A stretch of DNA of 64,000 nt. Origin: Thuidium tamariscinum (taxonomy: Eukaryota > Streptophyta > Bryopsida > Hypnales > Thuidiaceae). Shown here in pieces: positions 1 to 10,014 of the stretch (its first letter is position 1; each line of letters opens with the position of its first letter). The position numbers and the translations under genes were made by a program. The stretch is from the NCBI GenBank assembly GCA_947034885.2, contig OX344758.2:5520501-5584500 (forward strand), read 5' to 3'. The notes beneath the pieces are model-generated. The model saw nothing but the letters and a program-made list of their open reading frames with translations. It was not told where the DNA came from and made no database searches.

Positions 1-129
1 CTATAGTTTACTGTATGTCACGTAGTTGAATGTACCTGCACCTCAGTAAGGTAGGTACACCCAAAAGTGCCATTTATTGGCACTTTGTCTAGTTACTATT
101 ATAAAACTGTTCAGACTTTCATATAGTCA

Positions 130-290
130 TGTTGGCAAGCAAAAGCACGTTCCAATGTACCAAAGAACACAGCATTTAGATACAGTATGCAAAAGTTATA
201 AATAGTCAAAGTCTGTTTCTGAAAGCGCCATCTACAACCTGTGTACATGATTGATTTTGAAAATGTACACCAAATGTAAATGGTGCTTTT
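130..290 (+). repeat. Dispersed repeat family R1, copy 1
   Basis: This copy shares an ordered series of short blocks with 1020-1180 and 12985-13150: a 'caatgtaccaa' block, an 'atttagata' block, then 'gcaaaagttat' and 'ggtcaaag'-like blocks at similar spacing, followed by a 'ttttgaaaatgta' block. Copies 1 and 2 lie about 890 bp apart in the same orientation, and the matching also covers the 60 or so bases upstream of each. The family was not identified. Confidence 0.5.
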
Positions 291-1019
291 AGGTGAGGTG
301 CGCTTTTGAGTGTATTGACTATAAAGGGTTTGTTGGTATCGGTGTAGTGATTAGGAAAAACATGAATTTTGATTTTTTTTCCCTCCCCTTTAAATACATA
401 GACAATTTCCGTAACCCTTGTAATGCCCCTGTGGAAACTAAGTGTCCGATGTTTGAGAAAGAATTCTTACATGTAAGATATAATTGCAATTGTTCATCCT
501 TGAAATTTTGTGCAAAAAGGGGGAAGTTATGAGTAGTAATTCACTCTCCACTCTCTAGTGAGTACTTTTGAATTTCTTAAAGTAGATGATTTGCATGGTT
601 TCCAAAAGCATGATTTGCCCGGAAACCAACTCGTCAAGTTAATAAAGGGACAGAAACAATTTAATTTAATTTAATTTTTTTTCCACAAATGAAACGAAAT
701 TTGAGAAACATGATTTTTGAATAACAGTTGGTTGGAAAGTTTCATTCCAAACATCTATTATTTGTACGTCTGTAGTGTACTATTACTAAAAGCTACCGCT
801 AAATGAAAACATTACATTCAATGCTCTCTAACCACATCTCAAGGGGGACAATTTGGTCTATCAAAGGGGAGAATTATTTCTTTCAAGCAGATTCCACTAT
901 AGAATCTAAGGAGAAATTGTTGTTGCTTATTTTTAGATTATTGTGAGTACCTCCAAAAATGCCACATTTTACTATTGTGCCTTATTACTATTATTAGATT
1001 GGTCAAGTTTTTGTATTTT

Positions 1020-1180
1020 CTTGTTTGCAAGTGAGACAAGGCTCCAATGCACCAAGGAATGCGACATCTGGATATTATGTGCAAAAGTTATGGAGGGTCA
1101 AAGTTTATTTTGGTGGGTCATTCCAAATTGTTCCTTCCACACATGCACATTTGGGATATAGAGGTGTACATAGAATGTCA
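1020..1180 (+). repeat. Dispersed repeat family R1, copy 2
   Basis: Direct repeat of copy 1, recognised from the shared order of blocks (caatgcaccaagg, ggatattatg, gcaaaagttatg, gggtcaaag). No target-site duplication or terminal inverted repeat could be found, so it may be the inner part of an old element or an old segmental duplication. Confidence 0.5.
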
Positions 1181-1889
1181 AGGCAACCCACTTCAAAAAT
1201 TCATAGAAATTACAATTTTATTGGATAATTCAAATTTCACTTGGATTAGATTTGTGAAACAAGTTCACACCTCTAGAGAAAGATGTGCCCCTCTTGGAGT
1301 TAGTTATCCTCAAGATGTATTCAAATTAGGGCTTTTCATTCATTTTTTATGAAGTGCCCAAGTGGCAATATAAAATGTTATTAATAGTGGTGCTCCAAAT
1401 TTCAACAATCATCCACATATTGAATAGAAAATATTACAATAATACTTATCACACGTCCAAAATTTTGTTTTCATCCACAATTTCATCCAAGATACTTTTT
1501 CAATTTACTATATGTGTAGGTCAGTTTCGTAAATAACTCGGAAAAATTTGGAAAATGCCAAAATTTAGAAAATTATCTACAACTATTTCTAAAAATCTGA
1601 AAAAAATTGTTTTTGAGAAAAATTAGAAAAAGGAACACATTGAGGCATGAATAGATAGAATCAATCCAAATTAGGAGTATCCTCATAGATTGCCGAAAAT
1701 TTAAAAAATTCTAATTTGTTTGCCGAACTATCGAATTGCTAAAATAAAATTATTTGGACAACTTCATGCCGAAATTGACCTACACATACAGTAGAGTTTT
1801 ATGGTAAAAAGCTTTACAATTTGTTGCCATTTTTTAGCCAAATTATTTCTTCTTCTTTTGGTGCAATCTTGCACCAGGATTTTTTGATT

Positions 1890-2186
1890 TTTTAAAGTCT
1901 GCAAGTCGCAAGACGTTAAATCAGTCCCACAAAGGCACAACAGAGGGGTAGAACGTGGCTCCAGGAGGATAAAACTCATTTTACTAGGGGTTGATTGAGG
2001 TTTGGGGTTTATGATTTTGTTGAGTTTTTTGGTTGTGTTTGGGTCCCCCTCGATGAATTTGGGGTCTCTGATGCCAAATATGAACTCAAAATTTGAAAAA
2101 AATAAATTTATGCAAAAAATAGAAAATTCAGGGACTCGGGGACTTCGTGGGACTGATTTAACGTCACGCAAGTCAGGTTGGCAAGT
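1890..2186. mobile_element. Short foldback (miniature inverted-repeat) element
   Basis: The outer parts are inverted copies of each other. The arm at about 1900-1932 contains 'gacgttaaatcagtcccac', and the arm at about 2146-2180 contains its complement 'gtgggactgatttaacgtc'. About 210 bp of G/T-rich sequence separates them. No transposase and no clear target-site duplication were seen, so the superfamily is unassigned. Confidence 0.45.
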
Positions 2187-2439
2187 GAATGACGGTACGG
2201 GAGGCTGGTCTCCCTCCATTATAGCCTTTCCGACCTGGCTTCTCCGTTTGTCTCTTCAATCAGTGCAGCCCGCCTCTGTTTGACCTGGATTGGGCTTCGC
2301 AGTACTGTACAGTAGGTGCGTGCTTGCATGCCCATGCGGTCCATTGTTTTCTTCAACAAATGAAACGGAAGTTCATTGCCACAGAAGAAATGCAACCCCA
2401 CCGGCCCCAGGTGGCCTGGCAGCTCAAGTATGGGCTTAA

Positions 2440-2801
2440 CCCTTGAACGACGCGGAGGACGTCTGGTGTCCGACGGATGATGAAAATTTCATCTGCAGTG
2501 TATCCCAAGACCATTTTTCATCCTTTTTTTTTCCAACACGATCGTGGAGGTGCTGCATCGCACAAAGCAGAAAATAGTACCGTTGACTTCTTATGTATTT
2601 TTAAGCATCCGGAGATTCATGTACACGGTTCTGCGGTGCATGCTGCCCTCCTTTCAATTTACAATGAGGGCAGCTCAGCTCCACTTTTTCATTTGCACCG
2701 CTCCCTGATCATGAAAACTGTTTCTCATGCGGTCTGCTGCTACAGTCTTCAGGTCCATGTTGACGGGCAGCTTCCACGGGGACCAGTCCGTCGTTCAAGG
2801 G
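2440..2801. mobile_element. piggyBac-like miniature element with TTAA target duplication
   Basis: The element starts CCCTTGAACGACG right after a TTAA (2436-2439). It ends CGTCGTTCAAGGG right before a second TTAA (2802-2805). The 13-bp terminal inverted repeats are perfect. CCC-starting ends flanked by a TTAA duplication are the hallmark of the piggyBac superfamily. At 362 bp it is non-autonomous; the open frame crossing it (2477-2815) resembles no transposase. The interior is markedly more GC-rich than the spacer on both sides. The superfamily call rests only on ends and target site. Confidence 0.65.
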
Positions 2802-2805
2802 TTAA

Positions 2806-3907
2806 ACCTCACTAAGCAAGCACCGAAGACCAGCAAGGTCCATGCGTCCATGTCCGTTGTGAGTTTGTGACAGGAAGTGAGACTGAAGGTCCGGCCCGGG
2901 CTTGAATGCAGCCGATCATCGCCGTCGGTGCCGTGGGTCACAGCAAAAGAGGCCGTGAACAACTGAAGGCTCGGAGTAAGTTGAAAGTCGAAGTGAAATC
3001 ACCTTCCTTCAATCCTTCCTTCTGTCGCTGAACGAACGGAATGGATGTTGCACTAAAAGCCAAGTTGGAAGGGACTGAAAACAGCTTCCTACTTTTCCCC
3101 TTTTCAATGGATTTGTCCTGCCATGTGTTGGGAGAGGAAAAAAATCATAGAAAAACAAGAAATCAGCTTCCCTTCCCTCAGCTGTTGGCCTGTTGGGTAG
3201 GAAACAGCCAGTATTGGATTGTACAGTAGGAGTCGATTTGCTGGCGTCCCAGCCGTTGCGCGATATTTTCTCTTGGTGCATGCTGATTCTGTGGGGCCTG
3301 CATGCAGTGCATGCGCGAGCGAGCTTCTCTTTGGCCTCAATTCCGAATTTCCGACTCCTCCGCCCAGCGACGGAACGGAAATATTCTGCACCAACAAAAT
3401 TAACCCTGTCGTCCATGGGGAGAATGGAATGGAATGGAATTGTGTTGTGGCACAAATTCAATCTTTTACTATTGGGGCAACTAAGTTTGGAAAAAGAGGC
3501 CAATATCATTTTCAATGTCCATGTTGGTATTAGTGCCATAATGTAGGCACAAGTAATTTCAACTTTCCAATGAGAAATTCTATTCCTAGTTTGTGACTTC
3601 AGCAATTCTCTTACATTTCAAGGGCTCTCGAGCCATTTAGCACCTCTTGTAATAGACGTGGGAGGTCAATCATAACTCCTCCACAACTCTTATTTGCTAT
3701 TCAAGGCTAATTGTGGAGAACATCAATCTATAGTAGTGTTCTTGTTTATATTTTTAAGACAACTCAATGAGCCTCAAAATTTGATCACTAAATTGCAATT
3801 TGAAAGTGGGGAATCAACTACGTGTCATGCCTGAGGAACAAGACACACTTCAAACTCTAGAAAAAGGGAGCCTAGCTTTATGCTATAGAAGGAACCAAAT
3901 TCAGCAT
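2806..3907. other. GC-richer unique stretch, no recognisable gene
   Basis: From 2806 to about 3600 the base composition is close to that of the exons elsewhere in the window, and overlapping open frames occur on both strands (the longest on the minus strand, 3009-3605, 198 codons). None shows a familiar domain, and no convincing splice chain was found. It may be an untranslated or promoter region, or a decayed gene end. A short GGAAT run (AATGGAATGGAATGGAAT) lies near 3425-3442. The last 300 bases return to AT-rich spacer. Confidence 0.4.
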
Positions 3908-4641
3908 GGGCAATTGCAAGAAACACTTGTCCTATTTTTTGTCACACCTAGTGTGCTGATTTGTTTTTTGGCCATAACTTCTATGTTTTGGTTTCAAATG
4001 ACTTAGGATTTATAGGGAAGATACTCATAAGTACCATACACATTCTCTAATTTTTTCATAATTTTCAAAAATAGTTTGATTTCAAAATAGTACTAGTGAT
4101 TGAATGTCGCATTTGGCAATTTAGGGGTTTTTAGTCATTAGGGAGTATCTTTTTTTAATGATTTTGAGATGAAATTTAGATGAAATGGTCTTCTAATAGA
4201 CTTACAGCTCTCTACGTGAGGGATTTTGAAAAAAGTTATTTTTATGTTGTATGGAAGTCCACAAAGTGAGCTTCCTTTTGGTTGCATTTTTAAACATATA
4301 AAGTATTATTTTACTGATTTTTTTAATGAATGATCATCTCTATAGAATTGTTGCAAATGACCACTTTTTATTTTTTGTATATACTTCTTTTTCCTAATTT
4401 TCCCGAATTAAAACATGAAGGTATGTATTTACTTGAGGTTTGGTGCTTTTTAAGTTCTCCTACTTAGAGAATTTTTCTATCAATCTTCTTTGGTGAAAAC
4501 CTTCATCTTAGAGGTGTATACATTATTCATATTTTTCAAATTTTTTTCAAATTAATTTTATAATTTTAAAGTACTCTAGAAAAAGTCACGAGTACTGTAG
4601 TAAAACGCAACAAATAGGACAAGTGTTTCTTACAATCACCT
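3908..4641. mobile_element. 734-bp terminal-inverted-repeat element, copy A
   Basis: The left end reads GGGCAATTGCAAGAAACACT. The right end is the near-complement, reading AGGTGATTGTAAGAAACACT from outside in. The element is flanked by GCAT on both sides (3904-3907 and 4642-4645), a possible 4-bp duplication. A second copy in reverse orientation, also 734 bp long, lies at 54189-54922 inside the kinase-pseudogene intron. No coding capacity was seen. The interior shares blocks (acttagagaatttt, ccttcat, gaggtgtatacat) with the longer elements at 5874-7126 and 26103-28910. Superfamily unknown. Confidence 0.6.
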
Positions 4642-5194
4642 GCATATAAATTGAGATAGGTTGACATCAATAAGGACATACGTCAAATTGCAATCTTATT
4701 TTCAAGCCAAAATTTGGGACTGATCATATATGTAATACAATGGTTCATCAATCTATAGCTACTTTAGTGAAAGAGTGGATAAAATTCTTTCCCATCAAAT
4801 GTTTTGCTCTATGAAGTAGCCTCTAAAGGGTGTTTTTTTTCCTAATGTTGGTGGGCTTTCTAAGATCATCTTTCCATTGCATTTCAACTAAATGGTTTTG
4901 ATGTCGTATCTAATGTGGTAGAACTTCTAATAAACAATACTCTCTAAAGTAATAAACCCCTTTAAGGTAATAGAAAGTACTACTTCTCTTTCTAAAAAAG
5001 ACATGTATTTCCTTTGAAAAACACAAAGGTGTAAACATGGGTTTCTTTTAGAAAGACAGGGAATACTTTGTGATTGATTGCAAATCCTGTCCTAGCTTGC
5101 ATACTAATGCCATGAATGCTAAATGACCTTCCCTAATGTAACAGATATCTCTAATGTAATGTGTTAGACTCGTCCCAACTTAGCTCTCTATAGA

Positions 5195-5512
5195 CATTAG
5201 AAAAAATTTCAGCCCAAAACAAGGCCGCCAGTTTTGCACCCCTGCGGTGCTATTACAGAAAAAATGGGAAAAAAAGTTATTTTTTTATTTTTTAAAATTC
5301 GGAATCTGATGTGGCACTACTAGTGCCACATCAGCGCCACGTCATAATGGCGAATTTTTTAATATTTTTTTATTTTTTAAATATTTTTTTTTGAAAAAAA
5401 ATAATTTTTTTTTTCTGAAAAAATAATTTTTTAATGTTTCCGTAACTGCACTGCGGGGCTGCCGAAAATCAGAGCTTAGCAGCCCTGTTTTGGCCTCAGA
5501 ATTTTTCTAATG
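5195..5512. mobile_element. 318-bp miniature inverted-repeat element
   Basis: The ends are imperfect inverted repeats of about 30 bp, starting CATTAGAAAAA and ending TTTTTCTAATG, with 'cagcccaaaaca' against 'tgttttggcctc' further in. The middle holds a perfect small palindrome, GTGGCACTACTAGTGCCAC, then T- and A-rich runs. No target duplication was obvious. Non-coding and non-autonomous; superfamily unassigned. Confidence 0.5.
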
Positions 5513-5873
5513 AGTTCTACTATGTCTCTAACTTTGTATTTTACCTATGTAGTGGTGGAAAAATGTACTACTTTATTTGTTTATTCTATTAATGTGAGTC
5601 ATGCTAGTTTTCCAATTAATATTTGCAATGTATGAAATACCATTAACAGTAGTATTGGGTGAAATATTGTTATATTATATCAATTATGACACACTTTTTT
5701 GGAGGTAATGGATGCAATTTTGCATCTTCATTAACAAGGTAATTGCTATAGATAATTGATACAATCAATCATTAGACAATTCACTCTAGCTACAATGGAA
5801 AGAAACTAGAGATAAGTGATGATGTTCAAATTACTGTATATTTTTAAGTTCTTGGATTTGTTATTATTGTAAT

Positions 5874-7126
5874 GGGTCATAGTCAAAGTAAGAAACACTA
5901 GTCTTGTTCTCCATCAAAATTGGAGTGACATTGTTTTTTTCTACTAAAATTTTTGAGTTTGAAGTCCTAAGAATGTGAAATAATTATTGAACCTATTTAA
6001 TTTAATGGTTTTGACATCCATTATATTTCAGAAATTTAAAAAGATTGCTTTATATTTAAAGTTTATTGTTGTTAATTTATCACAATGTGAAGTTTAGGGA
6101 TTCTTGCTATGTTAGAAGTCTCCAAATTTAATAATCTAAAGCTGAAATCTTTATGGTATATTTGCATAGTAGGAAAGTGTAGTAGTCTAATTGATGTCTT
6201 TTAGATAGATAGTCACTCATGTTATATTCAATTTGATTGATTTTTGAGATTAATTTTCAAGTTGATTATTTTTTCCACCTCGCCCCTCCTTTATTTGTAT
6301 TTCTTTCTAGATAGGTCCCCTTGCAATCAATACGTGATTATGTGATTTCCATGTATATATTGTATATATGTATATGTATTCCACATGTACATATCCATTA
6401 TCTCATACTCTAAATTTGAATTCCATATTCTATGTTGTATCTATATTTCACTTTTTAAATTTTGTATCTATATTGCATATTTAGAATCAATATTAAATAT
6501 CCAATACCTGTATTATGCATTTTGATTGATGGCCTGATCAATGGTTGTTTGTTAATTTCCCTTCCAATTAGATGCCTGGGGAGGGGGGGGTATTTCTTAT
6601 TTTTCTTAGAAAACAACTCTTATTTATTTGGAGAGGGGGGGAGGATTTTGGTTGGGGTGGAGCTATATTTTTAGAAGATAGTAGGAAAGCATACTCCTAC
6701 TAAAAATAATCTAAAATTTCATTATTTTATGTCTTCCTCATGAGTGCAAATAACACTCCCATTGTACGCAATTTTTGAATATTGATGATGATTCAAAGAT
6801 CATTCTTTTGATGAAATCTCATCACCATCAATTCTTTCTAAATGGCCAATTTTTATTTTTTAGAAAAAATTATTTTCCTATTTTTTACAAACTAAATTGT
6901 CAATATGCCATTTTCATGAGATTTTGCACTTTTCTAGTTCTCCTACTTAGAGAATTTTCCTAAGGTTTTCTAAGGTTTCCTTCATAGGGTACCTTCATCT
7001 TTGAGGTGAATACATTGGACATTTTTCATGCTTAAATTTTTTTTTAATTATACAATTGCTTGGAAAAAAAGAGCACAATGCCAAAATGTTGCAAAAAAAT
7101 ACACATTGTTTCTTGCAATGATCACA
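5874..7126. mobile_element. Longer, degenerate relative of the GCAAGAAAC-ended family
   Basis: The left end contains 'gggtcat' and 'gtaagaaacactag'. The right end contains 'tgtttcttgcaatgatca', the complement of the family end. The right half shares long stretches with 28480-28910 and 63170-63370, in the same order (attgtac-caattt, attgatgatg, aaatctcatcacc, aatggccaa, catgagattttgcactt). No transposase frame was recognised. The exact borders are uncertain by some tens of bases. Confidence 0.4.
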
Positions 7127-8100
7127 ATGTCGAAATGAATCATGTAAAATTGAAATAAATATAAATTTATAAATCAATTATTTAAAAAAAAATTACCATT
7201 TATAATTATGCCATAGTAGTTTAATAACCTTTGATTTAAGTCAATCATTATTGCTTTAATACAATTTAGGTAATTGGTGTTGGATGAGCTTGTTAGTGTA
7301 GTAGCATTATAGATTATGATACTTGGCTAATGTTGGCTTAAACTCTTAAATTGACTACATGTCAAAGAACATCTTTGTTTGAAATTAATTTAGTGTGGAT
7401 AGGGTCTAGACTCTACTTATTGTTATCTTCTACTTAAATTTTAACCACAATCAATTTTGAATATATTAAAATATGATTTTTTTAATTGCATAAAAATACT
7501 TTAAATTACACTTGTAGAACTCTAGTCATTATATAATAAACACACAAATGTATACAAATAAAAGAATCATGAATCCTTAAAGGACAAGTTCATGACTATG
7601 GAAATCATCCTCTTTGGTACTATATGAATTATTGATGAAAAGAAATTCCGAAAGCATTCATTGGAAATAAAACTATTGTAAAAGTCTTCTCCCTTTTTAT
7701 ACAAAATTCTATAGATCAGTACTTGCACTTCTATCCTACATAGAATTTTTTTTATATCATTCTTCAATTTAAATATGGTTACAACATTCTTTAAAGGCTA
7801 AAGACGAACTTCGTCTTGCTTAATCAATTTCTTTATTGAAATGTAGTTGTATTAGTTGCATATGTAAAATTCTTTACTCCATGAACCATCATTATAACTT
7901 CAAATCTCAAATCCAATTGTGACAAAAAAAACTATTTGTGCACATTATGAATATAAATAATTTGAGCATAAACATGAATCCTATAGCACTCTTGGAACAA
8001 GTCACTAAGTACTATATTTGTTGCTAATACAAATCAAAACTTAAGTTGGTAATTTTGAAATTTTAATGGTATTGTTGTTGAAAAATTCAATGTATAGTAG
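7127..8100. other. AT-rich spacer
   Basis: I see no gene, RNA gene or bounded mobile element here. Short frames on both strands (for example 7567-7767) have the composition of random AT-rich sequence. Confidence 0.55.
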
Positions 8101-9060
8101 GGTACCAATCAAAATGACATTTTTGAATTCACAATAAAAGAAATTTCAATGTACCAACTTTGACACCCAACCAAGGGTTGAAAAATTGATTTTCTACCAT
8201 GAATTTTTTCAACAAGATCATCTCTTAGTTAATAACGTATATGCCACATTTTAATGATAGAAGATTTATACAAAAAAGTTATTCAATATCTACCAACATG
8301 TATAGCAATGGGAAAAATTTCAATATTGCCAACTTTGAAACCCTCCCAAGGATTGAAAAATAATTCTTTTTCCATCAAAGTTTTGTCATAGAATCATCTC
8401 TATGTTGATAATATTTGTGCCGAATTTCAAAGTCAAAAGCTTCATACAAAAAAAGATATTGAATTTTTTATCATAATTTTTTTCTTATGAGATCAACTCT
8501 ATGCTAAAACATATGTGCCAAATTTCAAGTTCAAAAGCTTTGTACAGAAAAAGATATAAGAAACCTACCAACATGTGTATTTGTGAAAAAGTATTTCACT
8601 ATTGTCAACTTTGACACCCTCCTAAGGGCTAAATTTTTTTTTTACCCCAATTTTTTGTCATGAGATCATCTATATATTGGTGAGATGCATGCCAAATTTC
8701 AATATCTTTTTTTGTATGAATCTTTTGACTTTGAAATTTGGCACAAATATTATCAACATAGAGATAATTCTATGACAAAACTTTCATGGAAAAAGAAATT
8801 TAATTCAATCTTTGGGAGGGTTTCAAAGTTGGGCAATAGTGAAATTTTTTCCACTGCTACACTTGTTGGTAGATATTGAATAACTTTTTTTTGTGTAAAT
8901 CCTTTGTCCTTGAAATTTGACATGTACATTATTAACTAAGAGATGATCTAGTAGAAAAAATTCATGGTAAAAAAATTTTCAGCCCTTGGGAGGGTGTCAA
9001 AGTTGGCACACTGAAATTTCTTTTATTGCAAATTCAAAAACGCCATTTTCATTGATACCT
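8101..9060. mobile_element. 960-bp foldback element with repeated inner units
   Basis: The first 370 or so bases and the last 370 or so are inverted copies with high similarity. For example, 'cacaataaaagaaatttca' on the left mirrors 'tgaaatttcttttattgca' on the right. Inside the left arm, a unit of roughly 180-240 bp recurs in tandem, marked by 'ccaactttga-acccnccnaaggg', then 'gatcatctct', then 'ccaaatttcaa-tcaaaagctt'. The central 200 bp contain one further unit. A TAG lies on both outer sides (8098-8100 and 9061-9063), which may be a 3-bp duplication. No coding capacity. Confidence 0.65.
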
Positions 9061-10014
9061 TAGTGTCGATTGTCTTATTTTTTGAAAGATACAGATTCGT
9101 CAAAAGCAAAGCAAACATGATAATTGATGCATCTACATCCACTAAAAGCTAGATTCAATATGCTCAATGTACACTAGAAATAGTCATTTCAAAACCTTAG
9201 TATAGAAATTTAGTTGCCCAACCCAACCCAAAGGTACAGAATGTCTGCATGATTTTTCCACCTCTGAAATGTGAACAGGATTAATGGAAAGGACCGGAAG
9301 ATTTCATGATCTTTCCCCAGGAAAAGACCTAATCGAGACCACATCTAGAGTGCGATTGAGCCACAATGCTCATTTCAACACGCCGTCTTCCCAACCCGTG
9401 GATCAAGCTAATGATTTCAATATGCCACAAGCAGAATAACAGGATCCTCTAGGAAGCATCCAAGAAAAGACGGGAGAGCTGGTGTACTCTTTCTTAATAC
9501 CGATTGTAGCACCAATACAATGAACTCTTAGGTTTAGAGTTGCCTGTGGTACCTTCTGAGGGTCGACCCTGTCCTGGTTGCGGACAGAACTTTTTCCAGG
9601 AGATCTGTTTCAGGCAAGCACAACTTTAATTTGCAAGTTGAGCCCACAGTAATTAAACATGATGCTATTCGTTGTAAAAATTCTTGATGAAAATTCCAAA
9701 GTGTTAGCAGTAACACGGGAAGTTCAACACAATCGACGATTGATAACGAATGTAACAAAATTAGAATACTCTAAAATGTCCTCATACTAGCTTAACCCGT
9801 GCTAGACTCACCCAAAAGTAATGGAGAGTGAGTCTGAGCACAGGACCATACCACCACGCATGTGATCATGGATAAGACGCCAAACAGATAGAAAAGAAAT
9901 GATCCAGTCCTCATATGAAACAGATTTGCAAACTCTGAGGGTTAGCTTCGACACAATCAGTGCGATACTGTACCAGAGTAGGAGCAGAACTGACCATCAT
10001 GTCCCTCTCAGGAC
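9061..10014. other. 3' flank of the deacylase gene
   Basis: This is downstream of the minus-strand D-aminoacyl-tRNA deacylase gene. The part from about 9250 is less AT-rich than the spacer and probably includes the 3' untranslated region. No additional exon or gene was recognised. The minus-strand frame at 9534-9758 has no recognisable features. Confidence 0.45.

Larger units (their letters stand above)
1..1889. other. AT-rich spacer, no gene seen
   Basis: No coding exon, RNA gene or clean transposon could be recognised. Short open frames here have no recognisable protein features. Two diverged copies of a dispersed repeat lie inside (about 130-290 and 1020-1180; see separate entries). The stretch around 1550-1750 is simple, A/T-dominated sequence. 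Confidence 0.6.

Noticed and set aside
293-532. 79-codon frame near the left end
   Set aside because: It lies next to a dispersed repeat, with no family features or splice context.
2477-2815. 112-codon frame across the piggyBac-like element
   Set aside because: No transposase or other recognisable features; it runs through the terminal repeat.
3009-3605. 198-codon minus-strand frame
   Set aside because: No recognised domain, overlapping frames on the other strand are of similar length, and there is no splice context; left as an unassigned stretch.
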